Positions 8,751 to 15,036 of a stretch of 18,754 nt of DNA are shown one piece after another. This DNA comes from an uncultured Clostridia bacterium (GTDB taxonomy: Bacteria; Bacillota; Clostridia; Oscillospirales; Oscillospiraceae). Numbering within the stretch: the first letter of the stretch is position 1; each line of letters opens with the position of its first letter. A program made the position numbers and the translations under genes. Where the stretch lies: positions 1 through 18,754 of the forward strand of contig CALCRH010000023.1 of assembly GCA_937894515.1 (NCBI GenBank), read 5' to 3'. Under the pieces are notes generated by a model. It searched no databases. It worked only from the letters and a program-made list of their open reading frames with translations, and was not told where the DNA came from.

Positions 8751-9995
8751 ATGAAAAAAGTGACTGCGTGTCTATTAGCGCTGCTATTGGCGCTGACGAC
8801 AATTTGTCCGGCCCTGGCCATGAGTGAGGGGGAACTCCTGTATCTGGCAGTATTAGGCGACAGCATCTCCTATGGAACGGGTCTGCATATCGGTGAAAAA
8901 TCCTATAGAACATTGGTGACAGAGCATTTTGACGGCGCCATGCAGGTCAACTATGCCCGGGACGGCAATGTGTATGACGATGTGCTGAGCAGCATCACCC
9001 GGCACCGGGATACACTTGCGGAAGCCAACTGCTATGCATTGTCCGTGGGGTCCAACGATTATCTGGAGTATGTGGCAGACAATATCTTTCAAATCAGTAC
9101 ACCGGATCGGCGGTTCTCGCTGCCCTATGAAGATTTGCTGGATTTCTTTTCGGATGTATTGGTCGCTCACTCAAGTGGTATGACGGATGGAATCCTGCGG
9201 TTCCTGCATGCCAATCGGGCTTCAAGAACAGACTGGACAAACGACTTTTGCGATATACTGCAAAGCAATCTGACCGATATCATTGACCAGCTGCACAGCT
9301 GTAATGCCGATGCACAGATCCTGCTGTTGAACTATTATAGCCCCGGTGACCCTTATATGGACTTTGTGGGCAAGGCAACCGCCCTGTTGGATGCATCTAA
9401 CCGGGATATCCGGGATGCAATCAATCTGTTTGACCAAATGCGAACAGCCTCTGTTATACAGCAGGTGGTACTGCTGACCAGGATACAGACAAAACTGGTA
9501 AACCTCTCTGCGAATATTTACTTGTTTGTTCCGCTGCTGAAGCAGTTTGATTTAGACCTGACCATACTGAGCCCGCTGCTGGCTTTGATCGGCATTGGAT
9601 TTGTAGGAGCAGAGGCATTTTCCCAGGATCGGACGATCCTTGAGAAACTGGGAGAGGTTACCGAACTGATAAACGGTGTGGACCAGTTAATAGATTTTAC
9701 CCACGATACGCTGACCCAGATGAATACAATGATAAAAGACCTGGCCAAGGACGATGAGATGGTGATCATCATTGATGTCGCCGAGATCGGAAAATCTGCT
9801 GAAACGATTTCTTCCATCGACCATTTCCATCCCAGTGCAGACGGACAACAGATCATTGCAAACAAGATGATTGCGATACTGGAAACGATTTATGCCGGTG
9901 GGGAAATAACCCCGGAGCCTGAACCGGAGGAAACGGACTGGCTGACAGAAACCATAGCGTTCTTCCGCGAATGGCTGACGAAGCTCTTTGGCTGA
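8751..9995 (+). CDS. Secreted SGNH/GDSL-family hydrolase (esterase/lipase-like)
   Basis: Probable extracellular or surface esterase; the substrate cannot be told. A signal peptide is clear: MKK, a Leu/Ala-rich core and a likely cut after ALA at residue 23. SGNH blocks follow: GDSIS with nucleophile S38, NYARDG (G72) for the oxyanion hole, GSND (N102) and DHFHPS with D357 and H360 as the remaining catalytic residues. The middle (about 190-310) is helical and not family-typical. After a P-E-rich spacer (ITPEPEPEE, 384-392), the last ~20 residues form a Trp/Phe-rich amphipathic stretch ending WLTKLFG, possibly a membrane or wall contact (inference). A strong AAAGGAG site (8736-8742) overlaps the polC stop and the gene is probably cotranscribed. 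It is less GC-rich than its neighbours and unrelated to them in function, suggesting a later addition. Confidence 0.88.
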   Translation: MKKVTACLLALLLALTTICPALAMSEGELLYLAVLGDSISYGTGLHIGEKSYRTLVTEHFDGAMQVNYARDGNVYDDVLSSITRHRDTLAEANCYALSVGSNDYLEYVADNIFQISTPDRRFSLPYEDLLDFFSDVLVAHSSGMTDGILRFLHANRASRTDWTNDFCDILQSNLTDIIDQLHSCNADAQILLLNYYSPGDPYMDFVGKATALLDASNRDIRDAINLFDQMRTASVIQQVVLLTRIQTKLVNLSANIYLFVPLLKQFDLDLTILSPLLALIGIGFVGAEAFSQDRTILEKLGEVTELINGVDQLIDFTHDTLTQMNTMIKDLAKDDEMVIIIDVAEIGKSAETISSIDHFHPSADGQQIIANKMIAILETIYAGGEITPEPEPEETDWLTETIAFFREWLTKLFG

Positions 9996-10035
9996 TATAA
10001 AAAACCTGTCTGCTGTGCAGACAGGTTTTTTATAT
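9995..10035. terminator. Bidirectional intrinsic terminator between convergent operons
   Basis: A perfect 19-bp inverted repeat (9995-10013 with 10017-10035) has a TGT loop. Its GC core CCTGTCTGC is flanked by six A on the left and six T on the right, so it works as a terminator in both directions. It closes the uppS-to-GDSL run on the + strand and the DUF512-der-EamA operon on the - strand. It overlaps the last base of the hydrolase stop codon and ends 9 bases before the EamA stop. Confidence 0.94.
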
Positions 10036-10043
10036 GGCAGAAA

Positions 10044-11018
10044 TCAGTCTGCCGTTTTTTTCCGGAACGGATTGGGGATCTGCGCCAGCACCACCGCGGC
10101 GAACATCAGCACGCAGCCCAGATATTCACGGCCGGACATCTGCTGTTTGAGAATGATAGCACCGGAAATGACGGCAAACACGCTCTCCATGCTCAGCAAG
10201 ATGGTGACCACGGTGGGGTTGGAGCCCTTCTGCGCCAGAATCTGCAGGGTGTAGGCCACACCGCTGGAGAAAACACCTACATACAGAATAGGCAGTGTAC
10301 ATTCTATAATAGCGTTCCAGTCGGGAGCGGCAAAGATGGAGGATGCGGTGACGGCATCGCCGATACCGTTAGCGCCCAGAATGACACAGACCACCTTGGC
10401 GATAGTCGCCCAGATGGCGGCTACCAGGAACTGTACACAGGAAAGCTTGATGCCGTCTACGGTTTCGGTGAAGTGGTCGATGACCAGAATATGTACCGCA
10501 AAGCAGATGGCGCAGACCAGGATCAGCAGGTCGCCGAACTGGAGCCGGAACTCGCCCTTGATGCACAGCAGGTACAGTGCTACAACGGACAGCACCACGG
10601 CGATCCAAACAGGCAGGTCGACTTTCCGCTTGAACAGCAGACCGAACAGCGGCACCAGCACCACGTACAGGGCGGTAATGAAACCGGCCTTACCGGCATC
10701 GGTACCGGCGGAGATACCGGCCTGCTGGAAGTTGGAAGCGATGGCGAGAGCCGTGCCGCAGCAGATACCGCCCAAAATCAGGTTTTTTCGGTCGATCTTT
10801 TTCTGCTCCGGGGTGACGAGGGGTTTGTCCTTTTTCAACTTGTCAAAGACAAAAATGATAAGCAGCAGGACAATGACGGCCACATAAGAGCGAATGGCGT
10901 TAAACGTAAAGGTGTCGATGATGTCGGCGCAGACATCCTGCGCCACAAAAGCCGTTCCCCAAATCAGGGCTGCCAGCAGGGGAAATAGAATGCCGCGGAC
11001 AGGATTGTTGTTTTTCAT
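10044..11018 (-). CDS. EamA/DMT-superfamily membrane transporter
   Basis: Integral membrane permease of the drug/metabolite transporter superfamily; the substrate is unknown. The 324 residues show about ten hydrophobic segments arranged as two EamA repeats. The first begins GILFPLLAALIWGTAFVAQ, and the second follows ILVCAICFAVHILVID near the middle. Charged loops such as DKLKKDKPL and a basic C-terminus (FRKKTAD) fit a typical carrier with cytoplasmic ends. The start codon overlaps the der stop by 4 bases (11015-11018), with AAAAGGAG at 11033-11026 seven bases upstream, so it is coupled to der. The gene is last in its operon. No feature identifies it as a specific amino acid or nucleotide-sugar exporter. 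Confidence 0.9.
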   Translation of the reverse strand: MKNNNPVRGILFPLLAALIWGTAFVAQDVCADIIDTFTFNAIRSYVAVIVLLLIIFVFDKLKKDKPLVTPEQKKIDRKNLILGGICCGTALAIASNFQQAGISAGTDAGKAGFITALYVVLVPLFGLLFKRKVDLPVWIAVVLSVVALYLLCIKGEFRLQFGDLLILVCAICFAVHILVIDHFTETVDGIKLSCVQFLVAAIWATIAKVVCVILGANGIGDAVTASSIFAAPDWNAIIECTLPILYVGVFSSGVAYTLQILAQKGSNPTVVTILLSMESVFAVISGAIILKQQMSGREYLGCVLMFAAVVLAQIPNPFRKKTAD

Positions 11019-12337
11019 TCCTCTTCTCCTTTTTCTCGAATGGTCATAATGACAGGTGTTCCCTCCAACCCGAACACATTGCGGATCTGATTTTCCAGAT
11101 ACCGGCGGTAAGAGAAGTGAAACAGCTTTTTGTCGTTACAGAACACCACAAAGTGGGGGGGCTTGACGCCCACCTGGGTCATATAGTAGATTTTCAGGCG
11201 GCGGCCCTTATCCGTGGGCGGCTGGACGCGGGTCTGGGCATCGGCCAGCACGGAGTTGAGGTTGCCGGTGGTGATACGCATATTGGACTGATCGTTGACG
11301 TAGTTGATCAGCTCAAACAGACGGTTGACCCGCTGGCCGGTGGCGGCGGAGATGAACAGGATCGGGGCGTAGGTCATATAACTCAGATCCCGGCGGATGT
11401 CCTCCCGCATGTGATCCATGGTCTTGCCGTCTTTTTCCACCAGATCCCACTTGTTCACCACGATGATACAGGCTTTACCGGCATCGTGGGCCAGACCTGC
11501 CACTTTGGTATCCTGCTCGGTAACGCCGTCCTGGGCGTCTATCATGATCAGGCATACATCGCTGCGTTCGATGGCCATGGTGGCACGGAGAACGGAATAC
11601 TTCTCAATATTGTCGTCTACCTTGGACTTTTTCCGCATACCGGCGGTATCGATGAAGTTGTACTTGCCGAACTGATTTTCAAAGTAGCTGTCGATAGCGT
11701 CACGGGTGGTGCCCGCTACGTTACTGACGATGACACGCTCTTCGCCCAGGATGCGATTGGTCAGACTGGACTTGCCCACGTTGGGCTTGCCGATGATGGC
11801 CACCTGAATCACATCGTCATCTTCCTCTTCCTCGTCCTCCGGCGGGAAGTACTGTAAGCAGGCGTCCAGCAGGTCGCCGGTACCGTGTCCGTGAACGGCG
11901 GAGATGGCGATGGGATCGCCCAGCCCCAGATTGTAGAACTCGTAGAAATCGGGATCCACGGCGCCGGTGGAGTCCATCTTATTTACCGCCAGTACGATGG
12001 GCTTGCGGCTGCGCTGGAGCATGCCCGCCACCTCCTGATCGGAGGCGGTGAGGCCGGTCTTGATGTCGGTGACGAACACGATGACGGTGGCGTTGTCGAT
12101 GGCGATCTGTGCCTGCTCCCGCATGAAGCTCAGGATCTGATTGTCGGTATTCGGCTCGATGCCGCCGGTATCCACCAGCTTGAACTTCCGGCCGCACCAC
12201 TCGCTCTCGCCGTAGATGCGGTCGCGGGTCACGCCGGGGGTGTCCTCCACGATGGAAAGGCGCTGGCCAATCAGCTTATTGAAGAGCATGGACTTGCCCA
12301 CGTTGGGTCGTCCTACAATGGCAATTAAGGGTTTCAT
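11015..12337 (-). CDS. der: Ribosome biogenesis GTPase Der (EngA)
   Basis: Essential double GTPase that helps mature the 50S subunit. The 440 residues contain G domain 1: GRPNVGKS at residues 9-16, DTGG at 56-59 and NKMD at 119-122. An acidic linker rich in E and D (167-175) follows. G domain 2 has GKPNVGKS at 183-190, DTAG at 230-233 and NKWD at 295-298. The C-terminal KH-like domain includes YYMTQVGVKPPHFVVF. The residue after the first P-loop Ser is Met (M17) where many Der proteins have Thr; it is not itself the Mg ligand. The gene starts 6 bases after the DUF512 stop with only a weak ribosome site, suggesting coupling. The DUF512-der pairing is common in Clostridia. Confidence 0.97.
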   Translation of the reverse strand: MKPLIAIVGRPNVGKSMLFNKLIGQRLSIVEDTPGVTRDRIYGESEWCGRKFKLVDTGGIEPNTDNQILSFMREQAQIAIDNATVIVFVTDIKTGLTASDQEVAGMLQRSRKPIVLAVNKMDSTGAVDPDFYEFYNLGLGDPIAISAVHGHGTGDLLDACLQYFPPEDEEEEDDDVIQVAIIGKPNVGKSSLTNRILGEERVIVSNVAGTTRDAIDSYFENQFGKYNFIDTAGMRKKSKVDDNIEKYSVLRATMAIERSDVCLIMIDAQDGVTEQDTKVAGLAHDAGKACIIVVNKWDLVEKDGKTMDHMREDIRRDLSYMTYAPILFISAATGQRVNRLFELINYVNDQSNMRITTGNLNSVLADAQTRVQPPTDKGRRLKIYYMTQVGVKPPHFVVFCNDKKLFHFSYRRYLENQIRNVFGLEGTPVIMTIREKGEEE

Positions 12338-12343
12338 CAGGTA

Positions 12344-13630
12344 TCACTCGCTTTCTATCATGCAGTCCAGCAAATCGCCGCCATCCAGACCAACGACCCG
12401 CACGGTTGCGTTCAACTCTGTGCCCAAACGCTCTGTGGTGTAATCGTCCAAAAATACCGTCTCTCCATGGCGCAGCATATGGAGAGGGATCAACAGCTTT
12501 TGCCCCAGCAGCTTTCCCTGGCACTGCTTGGAAATATCCTGTCCGGTCAAAAGACCGGCCACGTCAATTTTGTGGCCAAAAAAGTCGTTCTCCACGGCGA
12601 TGACCTTGCCCTGGATTTGGGGGAACTTGTCCTGTGCCTTGCCCAGAAGCTCCGTCAAAAACGGGGCGGCGGAGACGCCGGTGGCGACGGTGAACGGGGT
12701 AGGGGAGCCCACTTCATCGGTAAAGCGGAGGGCGGCAAGGAACTCCTGTTCCAGAGAGCGGAGCAAGCCCACGCCGTTTTCCAACTGCCGGTACTCCTCG
12801 TAGTAATCGTCCGCCGGCAGGGGCAGTCCCGCCTTGAGGTACAGCTCATCGGCGCAGAAGAACAGGCGGGTGCCTTTTTCTTTCAGACACTTTGCCCCGA
12901 ATTCATCGGCGATGGCGATGATGTCGGCAGCGGTTTTGGTGTCCACGGGATTCAGCTTGGCAAGACCCTGCCGGTGATCGGTGAGTCCCACCGGCACCAC
13001 GGAGCAGCTGGCAAAGCCGATGTCCATCAGATCCTGCATGGTGCGGCGCAGCTCGTCTCCGTCGTTCCAACCGGGGCAGACCACGATCTGGCCGTTCATC
13101 TGAATACCTGCCTTGCCGAAAGCGTGCATATAGTCCAGCGATTTGGCGGCGTCCTTGTTGCCCAGCATGGAACAGCGGAGCTGGGGATTGGTGGTGTGCA
13201 CCGACACGTTGATGGGGGAGATGTGCAGGTCGATGATGCGCTGCGCCTCCCGCTGAGACAGATTGGTCAGCGTGGTGTAGTTGCCCAGCAGGAAAGAAAG
13301 CCGCTCATCGTCGTCCTTGACGTACAGGCTTTGGCGCATTCCCTTTGGCATCTGGTCGATGAAGCAGAACACACAGTGGTTCGCGCACTGGTGCATGGTG
13401 TCCATCAGGTAGGTCTCAAAGTTGAGCCCCAAGTCCTGGCCCTCTTCCTTGCGGATGGTCACCTTGCGGGTATCCAATTCCACATGGCACACCGCGTCAT
13501 AACCGTAGAAACGGTAGTCCAGCACATCCACCACGGCGTGACCGTTGATGGTGAGCAACTGTTCTCCCACACGGATTCCTGCTTTTTCTGCGGGGGAATG
13601 TGGGTCGATAGAGGTGATAATGGTTGACAT
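12344..13630 (-). CDS. DUF512 family protein: PDZ plus radical-SAM-like Fe-S protein
   Basis: Conserved Clostridia protein of unproven function. Residues 1-65 are a PDZ-like domain (SPAEKAGIRVGEQLLTING). A radical-SAM-type cysteine motif C82-x3-C86-x2-C89 (CANHCVFC) follows, then FIDQMPKGMRQSLYVKDDDERLSFLLGNYTTLTNL, very typical of the family. The rest is the DUF512 domain, with WNDGDELRRTM and VVPVGLTDHR blocks. The 428-residue length is normal. The start at 13630 has GCGAGG 10 bases upstream (13646-13641). It is the first gene of the DUF512-der-EamA operon. A role in ribosome or cofactor metabolism is only suggested by linkage to der. Confidence 0.93.
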   Translation of the reverse strand: MSTIITSIDPHSPAEKAGIRVGEQLLTINGHAVVDVLDYRFYGYDAVCHVELDTRKVTIRKEEGQDLGLNFETYLMDTMHQCANHCVFCFIDQMPKGMRQSLYVKDDDERLSFLLGNYTTLTNLSQREAQRIIDLHISPINVSVHTTNPQLRCSMLGNKDAAKSLDYMHAFGKAGIQMNGQIVVCPGWNDGDELRRTMQDLMDIGFASCSVVPVGLTDHRQGLAKLNPVDTKTAADIIAIADEFGAKCLKEKGTRLFFCADELYLKAGLPLPADDYYEEYRQLENGVGLLRSLEQEFLAALRFTDEVGSPTPFTVATGVSAAPFLTELLGKAQDKFPQIQGKVIAVENDFFGHKIDVAGLLTGQDISKQCQGKLLGQKLLIPLHMLRHGETVFLDDYTTERLGTELNATVRVVGLDGGDLLDCMIESE

Positions 13631-13679
13631 AATAATATATCCTCGCTTTTAGCGCACAATACAACATTTTAATTATATT

Positions 13680-13708
13680 ATTATAAGGGATACTGCGGTA
13701 TTTTGCAA
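13680..13708 (-). promoter_or_regulatory. Sigma-A-type promoter for the DUF512-der-EamA operon
   Basis: Read on the - strand, TTGCAA at 13708-13703 is followed after exactly 17 bases by a perfect TATAAT at 13685-13680. A start of transcription near 13673 would give a leader of about 40 bases before the DUF512 ATG. Confidence 0.72.
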
Positions 13709-13728
13709 CCGGTTTTCGTGCCTTTTCT

Positions 13729-13757
13729 GCGGGCGACCGCAAGGGTCGCCCCTACGA
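13729..13757. repeat. REP-like GC-rich palindrome
   Basis: An 8-bp perfect stem (GGGCGACC at 13731-13738 with GGTCGCCC at 13744-13751, 5-base loop) is followed by CTACGA. The motif, read in reverse as a G-rich GTAGGGGCGACC element, resembles a short palindromic repeat that I recall as dispersed in intergenic regions of Oscillospiraceae genomes. I find a single copy in this window, so its repetitive nature rests on recall. Confidence 0.6.
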
Positions 13758-13769
13758 ATCCGATTTTTG

Positions 13770-13798
13770 TTGCAATTTTGATTTGAGCATGGTAAACT
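13770..13798 (+). promoter_or_regulatory. Candidate promoter for the structured element and small ORF
   Basis: TTGCAA (13770-13775), 17 bases, then TAAACT (13793-13798). Each hexamer matches four of six consensus positions. The expected transcription start (about 13804-13806) falls exactly at the base of the long hairpin that follows. This supports the reading but could be coincidence. Confidence 0.5.
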
Positions 13799-13802
13799 GT
13801 TC

Positions 13803-13959
13803 CTGCGACGCAAAGTGAATAGTATTACACAAAGGTGTGTATTTTACTTTCGGTAAAAATACACGCTTGAATAAGCATACCTTTGTGTATTGACTTATAC
13901 TTTGCGTCGCGGCAACAAGCTGTGTATTTTTCGTGCGCGGCTTCGGCTGCGCACTTTTT
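13803..13959 (+). ncRNA. Candidate structured RNA (small RNA or leader), unclassified
   Basis: This is a folded element between divergent genes. A 12-bp perfect outer stem pairs 13805-13816 with 13899-13910 and can be extended by C-G and wobble pairs to 13803/13912. A second 11-bp perfect stem pairs 13826-13836 with 13879-13889. Inside it sit two hairpins: 13837-13847 with 13853-13864 (loop TTTCG, one bulge), and a small GCTT/AAGC hairpin at 13865-13876. This gives a three-way junction. It is followed by a UUCG-loop terminator. Because it begins at the predicted transcription start and ends in a terminator, it reads as a ~155-base RNA. It could instead be the leader of the small gene at 13978, or a MITE with 12-bp ends. 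I do not recognise a known RNA family. Confidence 0.5.
13933..13959 (+). terminator. Intrinsic terminator with UUCG tetraloop ahead of the small ORF
   Basis: A 9-bp stem (13933-13941 with 13946-13954, one G-T wobble) closed by TTCG is followed by TTTTT at 13955-13959. It is oriented for + strand transcripts. It lies upstream of the small gene and downstream of the folded element, so it either ends a small RNA or acts as an attenuator. Confidence 0.8.
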
Positions 13960-13977
13960 ATTTACGGAGGAATGGGC

Positions 13978-14130
13978 ATGGTAAATTACGAAAAAATGTA
14001 CCACTATCTGTTTAATGCGATAACCGATGCGATAGACAAGCTGGAGGAGATGGACTTCGGTACGGCAAAACAGAAGCTGATTTCTGCTCAACAGGAAACG
14101 GAAGAGATGTATATCGAAACAGAAAAATAA
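13978..14130 (+). CDS. Small conserved-type hypothetical protein, 50 residues
   Basis: The start is ATG 13978, seven bases after GGAGG (13966-13970). The in-frame ATG at 13972 is too close to that site, and the GTG at 13933 lies in the terminator stem. The product begins MVNYEKMYHYLFNAITDAID and ends in an acidic tail (EEMYIETEK). It looks fully helical with no Cys, signal peptide or membrane segment. I recall short proteins of this pattern (MxYxxLYxxLFN...A..LL..AQQ.AE) in Clostridiales genomes, without assigned function. It has its own ribosome site and terminator, so it is probably a real gene. It is possibly regulated by the terminator at 13933-13959. No function can be assigned. Confidence 0.72.
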   Translation: MVNYEKMYHYLFNAITDAIDKLEEMDFGTAKQKLISAQQETEEMYIETEK

Positions 14131-14160
14131 AAAATCCCGTCCGGACGGACGGGATTTTTT
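14130..14160. terminator. Bidirectional terminator between the small ORF and rpmF
   Basis: The stem CCCGTCC/GGACGGG (14136-14142 with 14147-14153, loop GGAC) is flanked by an A run on the left and six T (14155-14160) on the right. The arms therefore extend with A-T pairs and both strands end in a U tract. It serves the small gene on + and yceD-rpmF on -. Confidence 0.93.
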
Positions 14161-14169
14161 CATTGTGCA

Positions 14170-14367
14170 TTACTTGCCGGCGGCAACGGACTTGATCTCT
14201 TTGACCTGACGGCCGTTGTAGGTACCGCACTCGGGGCACATTCTGTGGGGCAGATGCAGAGCACCGCACTTGGGGCACTTCACCAGAGCGGGAGTGCTGA
14301 GCTTCCACACGGAAGAACGTCTCTTATTACGTCTTTGCTTGGATACTTTTCCCTTAGGGACTGCCAT
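14170..14367 (-). CDS. rpmF: 50S ribosomal protein L32
   Basis: Small structural protein of the large ribosomal subunit. The 65 residues start MAVPKGKVSKQRRNKRRSS, the standard L32 N-terminus. They carry the zinc-binding form of the protein, with C31-x2-C34 and C44-x2-C47, not the Cys-free version that many Firmicutes keep for zinc shortage. A strong GGAGGTG site (14379-14373) lies 5 bases upstream. The gene is second in the yceD-rpmF pair, the near-universal bacterial order, and ends 9 bases from the shared terminator. A small 5-bp hairpin (14384-14397) sits in the gap to yceD; its role is unclear. Confidence 0.98.
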   Translation of the reverse strand: MAVPKGKVSKQRRNKRRSSVWKLSTPALVKCPKCGALHLPHRMCPECGTYNGRQVKEIKSVAAGK

Positions 14368-14408
14368 GTTGACACCTCCATAAACTGCGTTTGCAGTGAT
14401 TTAATAAA

Positions 14409-14906
14409 TTATTGGTTCTCCAACAACTGCGCCAGCTTGGCAAGCCGGGGATCCACTTCCTTTTTGCAGCGGCACTTCTCAAAATTGAGATTCACGCCGC
14501 AGCCGGGACAAAGACCCTTGCAGTCGGGAGTGCAGAGAAACTTTGTGTCCATATCGAGGATGAACGCCGTACGGGCGAGGTCACCCAGATCCACTTCATC
14601 GTCCTCCAGCAGCACGATATCCTCGTCATCGTCAAACTGTCTTTCCTCTGCGAGAACACAAGAGTAATCGACAACTTTTTCCTCGGAGAATTCCGCACAG
14701 CAGCGGTCACAGATGCAATGGAGCGTCGTATGCGCCGTCATCTCGCACAGTAACATGCCCGCCTTGTTCTTGATTCGGCCTTCCACATTGACCGGCTCAG
14801 AAACAGGAGCGTTCCCGCCGAAAATCAGGTCGTGGAGATCCAGAGGAAAGCGGAACTCCTGCGAACTTTCGGGGGTATGCAACAGTTTGTTGACATTCAA
14901 ACGCAT
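14409..14906 (-). CDS. yceD: DUF177 (YceD-like) metal-binding protein linked to 23S rRNA accumulation
   Basis: Member of the YceD/DUF177 family, paired with rpmF in most bacteria and implicated in 23S rRNA accumulation in plants and E. coli. The start is at 14906 (MRLNVNKLL, 165 residues) with GAGGTG upstream. The frame is open to 15182, but those 92 extra residues cross the promoter and are not conserved. Cys pairs lie at C64/C66/C69/C70 (CICDRCC). The C-terminal signature is LCTPDCKGLCPGCGVNLN with C125, C129, C133 and C136, then C145/C147 and DPRLAKLAQLL. The central region is strongly acidic (FDDDEDIVLLEDDEVD). The function is inferred from the family. Confidence 0.93.
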   Translation of the reverse strand: MRLNVNKLLHTPESSQEFRFPLDLHDLIFGGNAPVSEPVNVEGRIKNKAGMLLCEMTAHTTLHCICDRCCAEFSEEKVVDYSCVLAEERQFDDDEDIVLLEDDEVDLGDLARTAFILDMDTKFLCTPDCKGLCPGCGVNLNFEKCRCKKEVDPRLAKLAQLLENQ

Positions 14907-14933
14907 AGTACACCTCACAATGACACGGGTAGT

Positions 14934-14962
14934 ATTATAAGTTATGAAACGAGAATTGTCAA
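14934..14962 (-). promoter_or_regulatory. Consensus sigma-A promoter for yceD-rpmF
   Basis: On the - strand, TTGACA (14962-14957), 17 bases, TATAAT (14939-14934). Both hexamers and the spacing match the consensus exactly. The expected start is near 14927, about 20 bases before the yceD ATG. A promoter this strong fits a ribosomal-protein transcript. Confidence 0.93.
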
Positions 14963-14980
14963 ACATTTTTCGGAAATATT

Positions 14981-15009
14981 TTGACTTTTTTTGCCGCCGC
15001 GGGTACAAT
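14981..15009 (+). promoter_or_regulatory. Sigma-A promoter for the RluA-family gene
   Basis: TTGACT (14981-14986), 17 bases, TACAAT (15004-15009), each 5 of 6 to consensus. It is divergent from the yceD promoter, with the two -35 hexamers only 18 bases apart. The predicted start near 15016 rules out the in-frame ATG at 14944 as the gene's start. Confidence 0.88.
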
Positions 15010-15036
15010 AAAGCAAAAAGGAGAGGAGGGCGTACT

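Noticed and set aside
12467..13627. A 386-codon + strand open frame opposite the DUF512 gene
   Set aside because: Composition shadow of a GC-rich gene; its low-complexity H/G/V-rich translation matches no family and the DUF512 frame has clear motifs.
13803..13912. Mobile MITE with 12-bp terminal inverted repeats
   Set aside because: Kept only as an alternative: no target-site duplication is visible in the flanks (TTCCT versus GGCAA), there is one copy here, and the internal nested pairing looks like an RNA fold.
14944..15036. Longer N-terminus for the RluA-family protein from ATG 14944
   Set aside because: It would start upstream of the TTGACT-17-TACAAT promoter and add 31 non-conserved residues; TTG 15037 has a strong ribosome site and fits the family.
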